A DNA stretch of 64,000 nucleotides from CAVRGQ01 sp963720785 (GCA_963720785.1 CAVRGQ010000004.1:1137289-1201288); one strand, 5' to 3'. Counted from the first letter of the stretch, positions 47,364 to 57,462 are shown. Program-made: numbers and translations. The notes: generated by a model from the letters alone, not told the origin.

Positions 47364-48521
47364 GTGGTGCGCGTGTCGACGGCGGTGTTCGCGGGGTTCC
47401 TGGTGCTCGCCGTCGGAGCCCTGCAGCCGGCGTCCGTCGCCGCGGTCTCCGACCCGACGCCGCGCTTGCAGCGTGCTCTCGCCCGGAACCTGCGCGCCCA
47501 TCCCGCGATGCCCGGGGAAGCCGCCGCGGTGCAGGGACCGGGACTGCGCACCGAGGCCGCGGTGGGTGACGCCGACCCGGCGACCGGCACACCGCTCACG
47601 TCCGAGACGCCGTTCCGCATCGCGAGCGTCACCAAGACCTTCGTGGCGGTGACGGTGCTGCGCCTCGTGGAGCAGGGCCAGCTCGCGCTCGACGACCCGA
47701 TCGCGCCGCGGCTCGACCCCGCCACCGACGACCTCCTCCGCGCCGACGGGTACCGCACGGAACGCATCACCGTGCGGCAGCTGCTCGACCACACCTCGGG
47801 CCTGTTCGACTACGCGACGAGCGCCGCGTACGACGAGCTCAACACGAGCGACCCCGGGCGCCACTGGACCGCCGCCGACCAGCTCCAATTCGCGGTCGAG
47901 CACGGCGACCCGCTCGCCCCGCCGGGCGCGCGCTACCACTACGCCGACACCAACTACGTGCTGCTGGGGCAGATCGTCGAACGGGCGACGGGCGAGCCGT
48001 TGCCCGCGGCGGTCCGTCGACTCGTCGGCTTCGAGCAACTTGGTCTCGATCACACCTGGTGGGAGCAGCGCGAACCCGAGCCCGCGGGCCTCGCACCACG
48101 CGCCCATCAGCTCTTCGGCGACACCTTCGACAACATCACGCTCGACGCCTCGGCCGATCTCTACGGCGGCGGTGGCTTGGTGTCGACCGTCGGCGACGTC
48201 ACCACGTTCTTCCGCGCACTGTTCGCCGGGCGGGTGTTCGACGACGACGCCTCCCTCGACGAGATGCTCACCGTCTCGAAGCCCGGTCGTCGTGCGGGGG
48301 CCGCGCTCGGGATCTACGCGACGACGATCGACGGAGTCCGTTGCTACGGCCACCCCGGCTACTGGGGGACCGAGGCCTACGCGTGCCCCGCGCTCGACGC
48401 CGCGTTCACGATCGCCACCAACCAGGCCGTCGAGACCACGCTCGACACCACGCCGGTGCAGCACACGCTGCTGCAACTCGCGCGGAGCGCCCGGAGCGCC
48501 GGCACCGCGCGCCGGAGCTGA
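47364..48521 (+). CDS. Secreted serine hydrolase, beta-lactamase family
   Basis: The 385-residue protein has a signal peptide (STAVFAGFLVLAVGALQPASVAA), the catalytic SVTK, YADTNY in place of the usual YxN, and the HPGYWG motif. This is the class C / D-alanyl-D-alanine carboxypeptidase-like fold. It likely acts outside the cell on an ester or peptide; resistance function is not implied. Confidence 0.85.
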   Translation: MVRVSTAVFAGFLVLAVGALQPASVAAVSDPTPRLQRALARNLRAHPAMPGEAAAVQGPGLRTEAAVGDADPATGTPLTSETPFRIASVTKTFVAVTVLRLVEQGQLALDDPIAPRLDPATDDLLRADGYRTERITVRQLLDHTSGLFDYATSAAYDELNTSDPGRHWTAADQLQFAVEHGDPLAPPGARYHYADTNYVLLGQIVERATGEPLPAAVRRLVGFEQLGLDHTWWEQREPEPAGLAPRAHQLFGDTFDNITLDASADLYGGGGLVSTVGDVTTFFRALFAGRVFDDDASLDEMLTVSKPGRRAGAALGIYATTIDGVRCYGHPGYWGTEAYACPALDAAFTIATNQAVETTLDTTPVQHTLLQLARSARSAGTARRS

Positions 48522-48524
48522 CGC

Positions 48525-49838
48525 TCAGGGCAGGTGGTTGGGGTTGGTGCACACTTCGGTGATCGCCGGGATGAAGGCGGGCAGCGTGATCGGGTCGCGC
48601 CGCTTCGAGAAGTCGAGTGCCTCGGCGAAGTTTTTCGCCTTCGCGTCGCGCACCGTCATCGGCTTCAGGCCCCAGCGCCACTCGATCATCTTGAGCACCG
48701 AGCAGTGCTCGTAGGGGCCGGCCTTCTCGATCTTCTTCTCCGCGAACGGGCTCACCGCGATCGCCGGCACCCGGAACCCGAGGTTCTTCAGGTTCGGGAA
48801 CGGCCCGCTGCCGGGGAGCACGGTGTCGTCCTCCACCGCGGGCGGCACCACGTGGTCGAAGAAGCCGCCGTGCTCGTCGAAGTTGACGACCAGCACGGTG
48901 CGTTCCCACTGGGGGCTCTGCGTGATCGCGTCGTACACCTCCGCGAGGAAGGCCTCGCCCTGCTGCACGCTGCCGTACGCGTGGTAGTCGGTGGACGTGC
49001 CGTTGAGCTCGGCCTCCGCGGTGTAGTTCGGATCGACGAACGACACGTTCGGCAGCTTGCCCGCCGCCGCGTCCTCGAGGAAGCGCGGGTAGTCGTAGGT
49101 GATGTCGTCGTACTTCTTGCTCGCGAACAGTCCGGTCATCGGCTCGCCGGGGGAGTAGTACGCGGCGGTGAGCCCCGCGGCCCTGGTGCGGTCGAAGATC
49201 GCGGTCTCGAGGTTGCTCGGCCGCGGCTGGCCGGGCTCCGGGTAGTACCCCGTGTAGTCGACGTCGGTGGTCGCGCAGAGTTGGTAGAAGCGGTTCGGCC
49301 ACGTCGGCCCGAGCATCGAGCAGAAGTAGTTGTCGAACGTGGTGAAGTTCTGCGAGATCGCCGCGAGGATCGGCAGGTCGGCCTTCTTGTAGTAGCCGAT
49401 CGGGAAGTGGTCGCCGAGGGGCTGCGTCTGCAGGAAGCCGTCGACCTTGCCGTCGTTGAACTGGAGCTTGACGGCCTGCCAGATGTGGAACGGGTCCTGG
49501 AACTGGCAGCCCTGCCAGTCGGGCGCGAGGTGCCAGGTGTCGTGTGACTGGCCGGCGGAGTCGGTGTAGCTGAGGCCCGCCTGCTTGCCGTCGGCGCCGG
49601 GCAGCCAGCCGAGCATCGTGTCGAACGACCGGTTCTCCATCATCACGACGACGACCGTGTCGAACGGCGCGTCCTTGGGCTTCGGCAGCTTGACCGACGG
49701 TGGCTTCGCCGCCCGCAGCGACGCCTGCACGGCGGCGCCGGCCGCGTCCCAGCTGCCCATCCCCGCAGCCGCGAGCGCGCCGAGGCCCGCAGTACCGGCC
49801 GCGCCGGCGAGGAACTTTCGACGGCTGAACTCGGTCAT
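48525..49838 (-). CDS. Tat-exported phosphoesterase (phospholipase C/AcpA-like)
   Basis: The 437-residue protein has a Tat signal SRRKFLAG at its start. VVVVMMENRSFDTMLGWLPGADG is the N-terminal active-site region of phosphoesterase/phospholipase C proteins, and NFDEHGGFFDHVVPP the second metal-site motif. It cleaves a phosphate ester on the outer side of the membrane. The ATG at 49838 is chosen because the signal starts there; AGGAGG lies about 10 bases upstream. Confidence 0.9.
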   Translation of the reverse strand: MTEFSRRKFLAGAAGTAGLGALAAAGMGSWDAAGAAVQASLRAAKPPSVKLPKPKDAPFDTVVVVMMENRSFDTMLGWLPGADGKQAGLSYTDSAGQSHDTWHLAPDWQGCQFQDPFHIWQAVKLQFNDGKVDGFLQTQPLGDHFPIGYYKKADLPILAAISQNFTTFDNYFCSMLGPTWPNRFYQLCATTDVDYTGYYPEPGQPRPSNLETAIFDRTRAAGLTAAYYSPGEPMTGLFASKKYDDITYDYPRFLEDAAAGKLPNVSFVDPNYTAEAELNGTSTDYHAYGSVQQGEAFLAEVYDAITQSPQWERTVLVVNFDEHGGFFDHVVPPAVEDDTVLPGSGPFPNLKNLGFRVPAIAVSPFAEKKIEKAGPYEHCSVLKMIEWRWGLKPMTVRDAKAKNFAEALDFSKRRDPITLPAFIPAITEVCTNPNHLP

Positions 49839-50040
49839 CGTGGAACGGCCTCCTAGCGTCGGTGCGCGTCTCGTGGGCGGAGCGTCGCGAAATCTACTCA
49901 TCACCTCCTGGCGTCCGAACGATGGGCGGTCGGCCCGGAGCGGGGAGCACGGGTCAAGGACGACGGTCGGCCGACCGAGACTTCGGGTAGGTAATCGCGG
50001 TGGCCCCGGCCGCGACCCCCGAGGTCGGGGCCGCCGTCGC

Positions 50041-50046
50041 TACGCT
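50041..50046 (+). promoter_or_regulatory. Putative -10 hexamer
   Basis: TACGCT would give a leader of about 60 bases before the ATG at 50115. No recognisable RNA element is seen in this leader. Confidence 0.3.
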
Positions 50047-50114
50047 CGGGGGACAGCACCCCGGGGGTTCAGCGTTTGTGGCTTGGCGAACCGTGTCGGC
50101 AGTAGGGCGCCCCG

Positions 50115-51245
50115 ATGTCTGAAAAACCCCGCTCTGAGAAGCCCCGCGACGAGGTCCTGAAGTCGCTGCTCGCCGATCAGGTGACGCCGCCCACCGGCGA
50201 TCCGGCACCGATCCGCGCCATGGATGCGACCAACATCGGTCGCATGGCCCGCCAGGGCCTGACCTGGATCATCGGCGGCGGAGTCGTGTACCTGCTGGCC
50301 CCCTCGGTGCTCGGGGTGCTGGCGGCGTCCGACGAGTTGGTCACCATCGACTGGTACTGGCTGGTCGGTCTCCTCGTCGCCCAGGGCGTCGTGCTCTACC
50401 TCACCTGGGTGCTCCAGCGGTTGCTGCTCACCGACGTCGACCACCCGCACGACCACCTGTCCCTGCGCCTGATCGCGTCCACGCAGCTGGTCGGCAACGC
50501 GGTCGCCACCGCCGCGCCGTTCGGTGGCGCCGCGGGCACTGCGGCGCAGGTGCGCGCGCTGGCGAGGCGCGGGGTGGACCCGCGCCGCGCCACCGCCGGG
50601 ATCATCACCTTCTCGCTGTTGCAGATCGCGTCGATCGGCGCGCTCGCGCTGGTCGGCCCGCTCATGGTGGTGCTCGGGGTCGCGGTGCCGGCCACGCTCG
50701 GGCGCACTGCACTGCTCGGATGCGTGGCCCTCGCGCTCATCACCGTGTTGCTCGTCGTCATGCTGCGTACCGACAGCGCGGTCAGCTGGATCGGCAATGC
50801 CGCGGGGTTCGTGCTGCGACGCGACCCGAAGCGGATCGTCGTGATGCTGCGCCGCGAGCGCCGGCACCTCCGCCGCTCGATGGTCGGGCCCGGTCGCGCC
50901 CGCAAGGTGCTCGGGGTCGCGCTCGCCCGGTCGGTCGCGGACTACCTCTGCCTGCTCGCGGCGGTCGCCGCGGTGAGCACGACACCGAACCCCGGCTTCG
51001 TGCTGCTCGCCTTCGTCGCGGCCGCGGTGCTGCGCCTGATCCCGCTGACTCCCGGTGGTCTCGGCCCGGTCGAGGCGGCCCTCATCCCGTTGCTCGCCGC
51101 CGCGGCGACGACGCGCTCCGGTGCGGTGCTCGCCACCCTCGCCTACCGCGTCGCGTCGCTGTGGATCCCGTTGCTCCTCGCCGCACCCGCCATGTGGTGG
51201 CTGCGGCGCCACAACTGCGCCGAGACCGGCCTCGTCGCCACCTGA
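50115..51245 (+). CDS. Lysylphosphatidylglycerol synthase-like membrane protein (UPF0104)
   Basis: The 376-residue protein has about eight membrane helices with VGNAVATAAPFGGAAGTAAQVRALARRG and LIPLTPGGLGPVEAALIPLL, the conserved loops of the LPG-synthase membrane domain. The aminoacyl-transferase domain is absent, so it is more likely a lipid flippase-like protein. It is convergent with the following minus-strand cluster. Confidence 0.85.
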   Translation: MSEKPRSEKPRDEVLKSLLADQVTPPTGDPAPIRAMDATNIGRMARQGLTWIIGGGVVYLLAPSVLGVLAASDELVTIDWYWLVGLLVAQGVVLYLTWVLQRLLLTDVDHPHDHLSLRLIASTQLVGNAVATAAPFGGAAGTAAQVRALARRGVDPRRATAGIITFSLLQIASIGALALVGPLMVVLGVAVPATLGRTALLGCVALALITVLLVVMLRTDSAVSWIGNAAGFVLRRDPKRIVVMLRRERRHLRRSMVGPGRARKVLGVALARSVADYLCLLAAVAAVSTTPNPGFVLLAFVAAAVLRLIPLTPGGLGPVEAALIPLLAAAATTRSGAVLATLAYRVASLWIPLLLAAPAMWWLRRHNCAETGLVAT

Positions 51246-51258
51246 CGGCGTGCGGCCG

Positions 51259-52524
51259 TCACTGCTCCCAGCGTCGCGCCTCGGTCTGGAGCCAGCCGTG
51301 CTCCCAGAAGCTCTCGTCGCCGCCGTGCTCGAGCAGGTACCGGTGGGCGCCGGCCATGAGCGCCCGCACCCGCGGGTGGGTGTCGTCGAACGCCGCGACC
51401 GCCTCACCGAGCCGCAGCGCCAGCGGCGCGTCGCCCCGTGCGAGCGCCGCCTCCGCCCGCTCCAACGCCGCGTCGGTGCCGACCGCGCTCACGAGCTCGG
51501 CGAGCGCGGCGTCGGCGGTGTCGGGGTAGAGCTCGGTGGTCGACTGCAGCTTGAACCAGCCGATGTACTCCTCCCAGAACGTGCGCACCGCCCACGACAC
51601 CTTGCCGTAGCCCTGCCCGACGCGCAGCTCGGGCGGCAGCTCGATCTCGCGCATGAGCGTCCAGAGGTCGGTGCCGGCATTGAATCCGTCGAGCGCGGTG
51701 CGGTGCACGTAGTCGACCGCGTCGTGGAGCCGTTCGAGTGACGCTTCGATGAGATCCGCGCCCACGATCGGTTCGTGGCGACCGGTGACCAGGATTTCGG
51801 GCCGCAGCTCACGGACCAGTCGGTTCGTCGCCATCTGCGGTTCGACGAAGCGGTACCGGTCGCCGCGGATGGTGTTGATGTTCGGGAAGTGCGGGAACAG
51901 CGGGCCGAACAGGTTGCTGACCATCGCGATGCGCTGCTCCGGCAGCCACACGATGCAGCAGTCGATCGTCTCGCCCACCGCCGCGTAGAGCTCGACGCGC
52001 AGCCCGTCGAGGTCGAGCTTGACGTTGTCTTCGAACAGCAGGTCGGGGGTGGGCACCGACTGGGCCATCGACACCCCGGGGTTCTCCTGGGCGATGCGCA
52101 TCGCGTCGGTGCCGAGCATGTCGAACCAGATGGCCGCGGTGCGCGCTCGCAGCGCCGTGATGCGGGTGTCGTCGTGTTGGCACGCCGGGTTGTTGGCCTG
52201 CGCGATGTAGGTGGTGCCCGGTTCCTTGAACAGATCGACACCGCCAACATGGTCGACGTGCGCCTGCGTCGTGACGATCGTGTGCGTGGGGCCCGGGCGG
52301 ATGGCGTCGAAGATTCGCTTGTGGTGGGGCGCCTCGAAGCCCATGCCGCAATTCACGATCATGCGGCCGGTGTCGGTGAGCACCAGGTACGAGGCGGTGG
52401 TCCCGCCCGAGCGGTAGATCAAGCCGTCGACGATCGGGTGCGCGGGATCGTCGTAGGCCGGGCGGAGGAGCTCCTTGCCCGGCCGGGTGTCGATCAGGTG
52501 GTCGACCTGCTGTTGGATGTTCAC
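51259..52524 (-). CDS. Alkylsulfatase-like MBL-fold hydrolase
   Basis: The 421-residue protein has TTQAHVDHVGG, which matches the THSHVDHFGG zinc motif of SdsA1-type alkyl sulfatases, and a C-terminal helical domain (LPPELRVGQGYGKVSWAVRTF, then EYIGWFK) like the dimerisation domain of that family. The start overlaps the sulfotransferase stop by 4 bp. It may cleave sulfate esters made or used by the neighbour. Confidence 0.8.
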   Translation of the reverse strand: MNIQQQVDHLIDTRPGKELLRPAYDDPAHPIVDGLIYRSGGTTASYLVLTDTGRMIVNCGMGFEAPHHKRIFDAIRPGPTHTIVTTQAHVDHVGGVDLFKEPGTTYIAQANNPACQHDDTRITALRARTAAIWFDMLGTDAMRIAQENPGVSMAQSVPTPDLLFEDNVKLDLDGLRVELYAAVGETIDCCIVWLPEQRIAMVSNLFGPLFPHFPNINTIRGDRYRFVEPQMATNRLVRELRPEILVTGRHEPIVGADLIEASLERLHDAVDYVHRTALDGFNAGTDLWTLMREIELPPELRVGQGYGKVSWAVRTFWEEYIGWFKLQSTTELYPDTADAALAELVSAVGTDAALERAEAALARGDAPLALRLGEAVAAFDDTHPRVRALMAGAHRYLLEHGGDESFWEHGWLQTEARRWEQ

Positions 52525-53789
52525 TGGACCTCGATCCTCACGGGGAAGCGGTCGAAGTACGCGCCGAAGCGGCCGCGTACCTCCTCGGGGGTCACGTCGA
52601 AATCGCCGCGCAGGTCGTAGACCACGCGGCCCTCCTTGCCCCGTGGGTGCGCGTCGATGTAGGCGCCGACCTCGGCACGGGCCTGGTCGGTGAGCTCGAT
52701 GCCCGCCGCCGCGTAGACGCGGGCGAGCGTGCCGAACTCGTCGGCCATGTACTCGTGGAAGAACACGTCGACGGTGCGATCCTCGGGGAGCAGTTCACGG
52801 TCGCGCAGCGAACTGTCGAGGAGTACACCGATCCGTTCGGTCCAGTAGTCGCGGTACCACTCGGGGTTCGGCGTCCGGTACGAGGTGCGCGCCCCGTAGG
52901 TGACCATCGTGATGGTCGACTGCACCACGGCGACCGGATCGCGGTGGGTCACCACGATCGTCGCATCGGGGAAGGTGGTGAGCAACGGCCCGATCTGCTC
53001 GAGGTGTTGCGGCGACTTCAGCACCCAGCGCTCGCGTGGGCGGTACCACTGCATGATCTGCAGCACCGTCTTCGCGTACGCGTAGTGCGGGGTCTGGTCG
53101 TGCGTGAGGTAGTAGTCACGCGCGCTCGGGCACCGCGCCACCCATTCGAGGTTGTACGACGCGAAGTCGGGCAGCATCAGCTCGATCTCCTCGTGCACGT
53201 GGTCAGGCTCCATCGGGTGCATCGCGGCGATGAACGGCGCCCCGGCCTTCATCGCCTCCCACGACTCCTGGCAGCGTGTCCAGCGCGGGTCGACGCCGTC
53301 GACGAGCCCGTTCGGGTCGATCCCGGGCTCCTTCGGGTTGGGTACCGGCTCGTAGCCCTCCCACAACGGCATCGAGCGGAACCGTGAGTCGGCCGCGAGG
53401 AGGTTCACCAGGTGGGTGGTGCCCGAGCGGGGGAGTCCGATCACGATGACCGGCTTCGTGATCTCGATGTCGAGGATCTCGGGGTGCCGCTGCAGCAAGT
53501 CGCGGATGAGGAGGCGGTTCGACGCGTACTTGGCGCAGTCGCCGAACATCATCATCCGGCCCAGGCCGGTCCGTTCGTCGTCGGCGTTCATCTCGTCGAG
53601 CCAGACGCCGAGGCGTTCACGGAAGTCGTCGGGCCCGAAGTCGTCGAACCCGGTGCGGTCGACGGCCGCCGCGCACACCGCGTCGACGGTGAGCTCGGTG
53701 TGCACCGACTCGCCGTACTCCAGCCCCATGCGCTGCACGTCGTTGAGCTCGGGCGCCGCGAGGTCGGTGATCCTGATCTCTTCACTCAT
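52521..53789 (-). CDS. Sulfotransferase family protein
   Basis: The 422-residue protein has the PAPS 5'-phosphosulfate loop GLPRSGTTHLVNLL and the 3'-phosphate motif VVTHRDPVAVVQS. It would transfer a sulfo group from PAPS to a small hydroxylated acceptor. A relative of the 58511 protein and encoded next to an alkylsulfatase-like gene. Confidence 0.9.
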   Translation of the reverse strand: MSEEIRITDLAAPELNDVQRMGLEYGESVHTELTVDAVCAAAVDRTGFDDFGPDDFRERLGVWLDEMNADDERTGLGRMMMFGDCAKYASNRLLIRDLLQRHPEILDIEITKPVIVIGLPRSGTTHLVNLLAADSRFRSMPLWEGYEPVPNPKEPGIDPNGLVDGVDPRWTRCQESWEAMKAGAPFIAAMHPMEPDHVHEEIELMLPDFASYNLEWVARCPSARDYYLTHDQTPHYAYAKTVLQIMQWYRPRERWVLKSPQHLEQIGPLLTTFPDATIVVTHRDPVAVVQSTITMVTYGARTSYRTPNPEWYRDYWTERIGVLLDSSLRDRELLPEDRTVDVFFHEYMADEFGTLARVYAAAGIELTDQARAEVGAYIDAHPRGKEGRVVYDLRGDFDVTPEEVRGRFGAYFDRFPVRIEVQ

Positions 53790-53801
53790 CAGAGGGTCCC
53801 G

Positions 53802-54809
53802 TCATTCCTCGCCCATGGTGATCATGACCTTGCCGCAGTCCTTGGAGGTCTCGAGCACCTCGAGGCCGGCGTGGAACTCGTCGAGTGGCTGCTTGTGCGT
53901 GATGATGCCCGACAAGTCGCGGCGTTCGAGCAGCTCGACGGCGTCCTCGAAGCGGGGTGGGTACTCGAACGAGCCGCGAATCGTGAACTGCTTCATCAGG
54001 AGGTCCAGGTAGCTGGTGGGTACCGGCGCGAAGTGGAGCGCGACCACCGACATGCGCCCACCGAAACGCCCGTGCTGCAGGATGTCGCCGATCACGCTGT
54101 CGGCGCCCGACGCCTCGATGAACGCGTCGGTCGCGGCGGTGGGCCCGTACATGAACGACGCGGTGCCGTGGACGCGCTGCAGTTCCTCCCACACGTCGAC
54201 GGCGCCGGGGTCGAGCACGTGCGCGGCGCCGAGACCGCCGGCGAGCTCGCGTCGTGCCGCACTGAAGTCGATCGCGACGACGTCGTCGATGCCGCGGTCG
54301 ACGAGGGTGGCGACCGCGGCGAGTCCGATGGGCCCGCACCCGAACACTGCGACCTTGTCGCCCCGTTCGATCTCGGCCTGGTTCACCGACTGCATGCCGA
54401 CGCCCAACGGTTCCGCGAGCGCGGCGGTGTGCAGCGACATGTCGTCGGGGACGCGGAACAGGCGCCGGCCCCGCGCCGCGTTGCGCACGAGCAGCAGGGG
54501 AGTGAGCCCGCCCTCGGTGCCGCCGCTGCCCATCCGCAGCGGGTCGTCGCCGTCGGCGGGGTACACGATCACGCGGTCGCCGACCGCGGCGTCGGTGACC
54601 TCGGGACCCACCCATTCGACCACGGCGGACATCTCGTGCCCGAGCGGCATGGGCTTGCCGATGATGCCGCCCATGTGGATGTACGACACGTCGGTGCCGC
54701 AGATCCCGCACGCGGCGACCCGCACCAGCGCGTCACGCGGCCCGGGCTGCGGGTCGGGGACGTCGTCGAGGCGGACGTCGTTCGGTCCGTGCACCACGAT
54801 CTGCTTCAT
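53802..54809 (-). CDS. Zinc-type alcohol dehydrogenase (MDR family)
   Basis: The 335-residue protein has catalytic zinc residues in CGICGTD and GHEMSAVVEWVG, and the NAD loop FGCGPIGLAAVATL. The structural zinc cysteines expected after GDRVIVYP are missing, replaced by a Gly/Asp-rich stretch. Substrate unknown. It is in the same direction as the acyl-CoA ligase and sulfotransferase genes. Confidence 0.88.
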   Translation of the reverse strand: MKQIVVHGPNDVRLDDVPDPQPGPRDALVRVAACGICGTDVSYIHMGGIIGKPMPLGHEMSAVVEWVGPEVTDAAVGDRVIVYPADGDDPLRMGSGGTEGGLTPLLLVRNAARGRRLFRVPDDMSLHTAALAEPLGVGMQSVNQAEIERGDKVAVFGCGPIGLAAVATLVDRGIDDVVAIDFSAARRELAGGLGAAHVLDPGAVDVWEELQRVHGTASFMYGPTAATDAFIEASGADSVIGDILQHGRFGGRMSVVALHFAPVPTSYLDLLMKQFTIRGSFEYPPRFEDAVELLERRDLSGIITHKQPLDEFHAGLEVLETSKDCGKVMITMGEE

Positions 54810-54816
54810 CGTTACC

Positions 54817-56391
54817 TCACCCGTTCGCTGGTCCGAAGCGCGCCCGCAGGACGCGCTTCTCGATCTTGCCGCTGGTGTTGCGCGGGACCCCGTCGATGAT
54901 CTCGAGGCGCTCCGGGATCTTCTGGCGCATCATCCCCGCGTCGACGCAGTGCTGCACGATGTCGTCGAGCGTGAGCGAGGCTCCGGGTTCCAGTTCCACC
55001 ACCGCGCACACCATCTCGCCGCGTGCCTCGTCGGGGACGCCGATCACCCCGACGTCGGCGACGGCCGGGTGTGCCGCGAGCACACCTTCCACTTCCGCGG
55101 CGCTGACGTTCTCGCCCTTGCGGATGATGATGTCCTTGATGCGCCCGACGATGCGCAGGTAGCCGTCGTCGTCGAGCACGCCGAGGTCGCCGGTGGAGAA
55201 CCAGCCCTCGTCGTCGAACACGTCGGCGTTCAGCGACTCGTCGAGGTACCCGGCGAACACCAGCGGCCCCCGGATCGTGACCTGGCCCTCGGTGTTCGGC
55301 GGGAGATCGTTGCCGTCGAGGTCGCGGATGCGCAAGTCGACGCGGCTGACGGGGCGCCCGACCGTGTGCATGAGATGGTCGTCGGTGTCGTCGGGATCGT
55401 TCATCCCGATCGTGCAACCTTCGGTCATCCCGTAGCAGTGCGCCACTCCCTTGCCGCCGACCACTTCGCGCACCTCGGGATGCAGGTGCGGCGGCATGGG
55501 TGCAGCGCCACCCGACATGAAGCGCAGGTTCGGAAAGATCTTCTCGGCGCCGTGCTTGCGTTGCTGGTCGAGGAACGCGAGGTAGAACGCGGTGCCCCCG
55601 CCCGTCACGGTGACGTCGTGGCGGCGGTAGAACGCGGTCGTCGCGTCCGGCTCGAACGCCTCGGCGAGCACGAGCTGAAACCCGCAGCTGAGCACTGCCG
55701 CGAGGTTCGTCGCGCCGCCGATGTGCGTGAACGGGAACGCCAGGCCGTAGCGGTCGCCGGGCCGGAACCGTTGCCGGTCACCCTGCGGGTAGGCGCCCGC
55801 CATCACGGAGCGGTCGCGGTGCTGCACGCCCTTCGGGTCGGCCGTGGTGCCCGACGTGTAGAAGATCCACCGCAGTTTCTCGCCGTCCTCCGGCGCAGGG
55901 GCGGGAGGCAGGGTCGCGGGGTCACCCCGTGGGAGCGTGTGGTCGCACTCGACGAGCGTGAGCGTGCCCGCGTCGAGCACCCCCGAGTTGCGCACCGCGG
56001 CCGTGAAGTCGGTGCCGCGCCACGTGCCGGGGTGCAGCATGAACGTCGCCTGCGACTGCTCCAGGCAGAACCGCAACTCCCGTTCCTTGTAGATCGGCAG
56101 CAACGGCACCTGCCGCGCGCCGAGCCGGGACAGCGCGGCCATCAGCACGACCGTCTCGATCCAGGTCGGCAGCTGCCAGGCAACGGTGGTCCCCACGCCG
56201 ATACCGAGAGCACGCAGCCCGGCGGCCGCCTGCTCCGCCTCGTCGCGGAACTCGGCGAAGGTGACCGACCGCCGGTTGTCGGCCACCATCGGCGCGTCGG
56301 GCGTCGCCGCCACCCGCGCTTCGAGGAGGCCCCACATCGTGGGCGCTTCGAGCAGTACGCGTTCCTCGGGCAAGGTCCCCCCTCGTGGCAC
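54817..56391 (-). CDS. AMP-dependent acyl-CoA ligase
   Basis: The 524-residue protein has the P-loop YTSGTTADPKGVQHRD, CYGMTEG, GDLGVLDDDGYLRIVGRIKD and the C-terminal NTSGKIEKRVLR. It activates a carboxylate to its CoA ester. The GTG start at 56391 is the first in the frame; the conserved part begins at TMWGLLEARVA. It lies 8 bp upstream of the alcohol dehydrogenase, suggesting one operon through to 51259. Confidence 0.9.
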   Translation of the reverse strand: MPRGGTLPEERVLLEAPTMWGLLEARVAATPDAPMVADNRRSVTFAEFRDEAEQAAAGLRALGIGVGTTVAWQLPTWIETVVLMAALSRLGARQVPLLPIYKERELRFCLEQSQATFMLHPGTWRGTDFTAAVRNSGVLDAGTLTLVECDHTLPRGDPATLPPAPAPEDGEKLRWIFYTSGTTADPKGVQHRDRSVMAGAYPQGDRQRFRPGDRYGLAFPFTHIGGATNLAAVLSCGFQLVLAEAFEPDATTAFYRRHDVTVTGGGTAFYLAFLDQQRKHGAEKIFPNLRFMSGGAAPMPPHLHPEVREVVGGKGVAHCYGMTEGCTIGMNDPDDTDDHLMHTVGRPVSRVDLRIRDLDGNDLPPNTEGQVTIRGPLVFAGYLDESLNADVFDDEGWFSTGDLGVLDDDGYLRIVGRIKDIIIRKGENVSAAEVEGVLAAHPAVADVGVIGVPDEARGEMVCAVVELEPGASLTLDDIVQHCVDAGMMRQKIPERLEIIDGVPRNTSGKIEKRVLRARFGPANG

Positions 56392-56486
56392 CGTCGGGTC
56401 ATCTTCTACCGTACGGTGGTGGTGCCCGCACGCCGATCAGGGGTGCACGTCCGGAACCCTGTGCCGAAAGCCGTTCGAGTAGCCGC

Positions 56487-57419
56487 GTGACCACTGCAAC
56501 CGACGAAGACGAACACGACGGCACCGTCGTCTTCCGGTCCGCCGACACCGCGGAACCCCGCGTGGCCCGCGCGCCCCGCGCGATCGGCGCCTTCAACATC
56601 AACTCGATCCGGGCCCGCCTCGATCTGCTGGCCGACTGGCTCGATGCCGCCGACGTCGACGTGGCGCTCCTGTCGGAGATCCGCTGCCTCGCCGACGACT
56701 TCCCGGTCGAGCAACTGCACGAGCGGGGGTACGACGTCGTGCTCGCCTGCGACCACGAGAGTCTTCCGAAGGGGCGCAACGGTGTGGCCATCGCGTCGCG
56801 CGTCGGGCTGCGCTCACCCCGTCGCCCGCTCGACGACGCGGAGCACTGGGGGAAGCTCGACAGTCGGTGGCCGTCGCACGAGGGGCGGCTGTTGCTCGCC
56901 GACGTCGGACCGGAGGACGCGCCGGTCACGGTCGGCTCGCTCTACGTGCCCAACGGCCGCGAGCTCGACCACTGGCACTACGGCTACAAGGTCGCCTGGC
57001 TGGACGCGCTGCGCCGGGTGGTCGAGCAACACGCCCGAGTCCAAGCCGGATCGCTGGTGCTCGGCGGTGACTTCAACGTCGCACCGGCCGACTGCGACGT
57101 CTATGCGCCGAAACGCTGGCGCGGCCGCACCCACGTGTCACCGGAGGAGCGGGCGTGCATCGCCGCGCTCGCCGAGGCCGGCATGGTCGACCTCTGGCGG
57201 GCGTCGCACCCCGACCCGCCCGAGCCCGACGTCGCCGGCTTCACCTGGTGGAACTACCGCGTCGACTCGTACGAGAAGGGGCAGGGCCTGCGCATCGACC
57301 TGCTGCTCGCGTCCGCCGACCTCGCGGCGCGCACCGAGGCGGTGGAGGTGCACCATGAGTACCGACAGGCACCGAAGCCGTCGGACCACGCACCGATCGT
57401 CGCCCGGTTCCGCACCTGA
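56487..57419 (+). CDS. Exodeoxyribonuclease III / AP endonuclease family
   Basis: The 310-residue protein has FNINSIRARLDLLADWL, LGGDFNVAP, LRIDLLLAS and the terminal SDHAPIVARF of the Xth family. The second motif reads LLSEIRC where CLQETKC is usual; the catalytic Glu is kept. It cleaves DNA at abasic sites. An N-terminal extension of about 30 residues is unusual. Confidence 0.88.
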   Translation: MTTATDEDEHDGTVVFRSADTAEPRVARAPRAIGAFNINSIRARLDLLADWLDAADVDVALLSEIRCLADDFPVEQLHERGYDVVLACDHESLPKGRNGVAIASRVGLRSPRRPLDDAEHWGKLDSRWPSHEGRLLLADVGPEDAPVTVGSLYVPNGRELDHWHYGYKVAWLDALRRVVEQHARVQAGSLVLGGDFNVAPADCDVYAPKRWRGRTHVSPEERACIAALAEAGMVDLWRASHPDPPEPDVAGFTWWNYRVDSYEKGQGLRIDLLLASADLAARTEAVEVHHEYRQAPKPSDHAPIVARFRT

Positions 57420-57449
57420 GCGTTCTGGCGCCACCCACCTCCGCGTCAG

Positions 57450-57455
57450 TACGGT
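57450..57455 (+). promoter_or_regulatory. Putative -10 hexamer, leaderless start
   Basis: TACGGT lies seven bases before the ATG at 57463, without a ribosome-binding site. Confidence 0.4.
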
Positions 57456-57462
57456 TCGCGCC

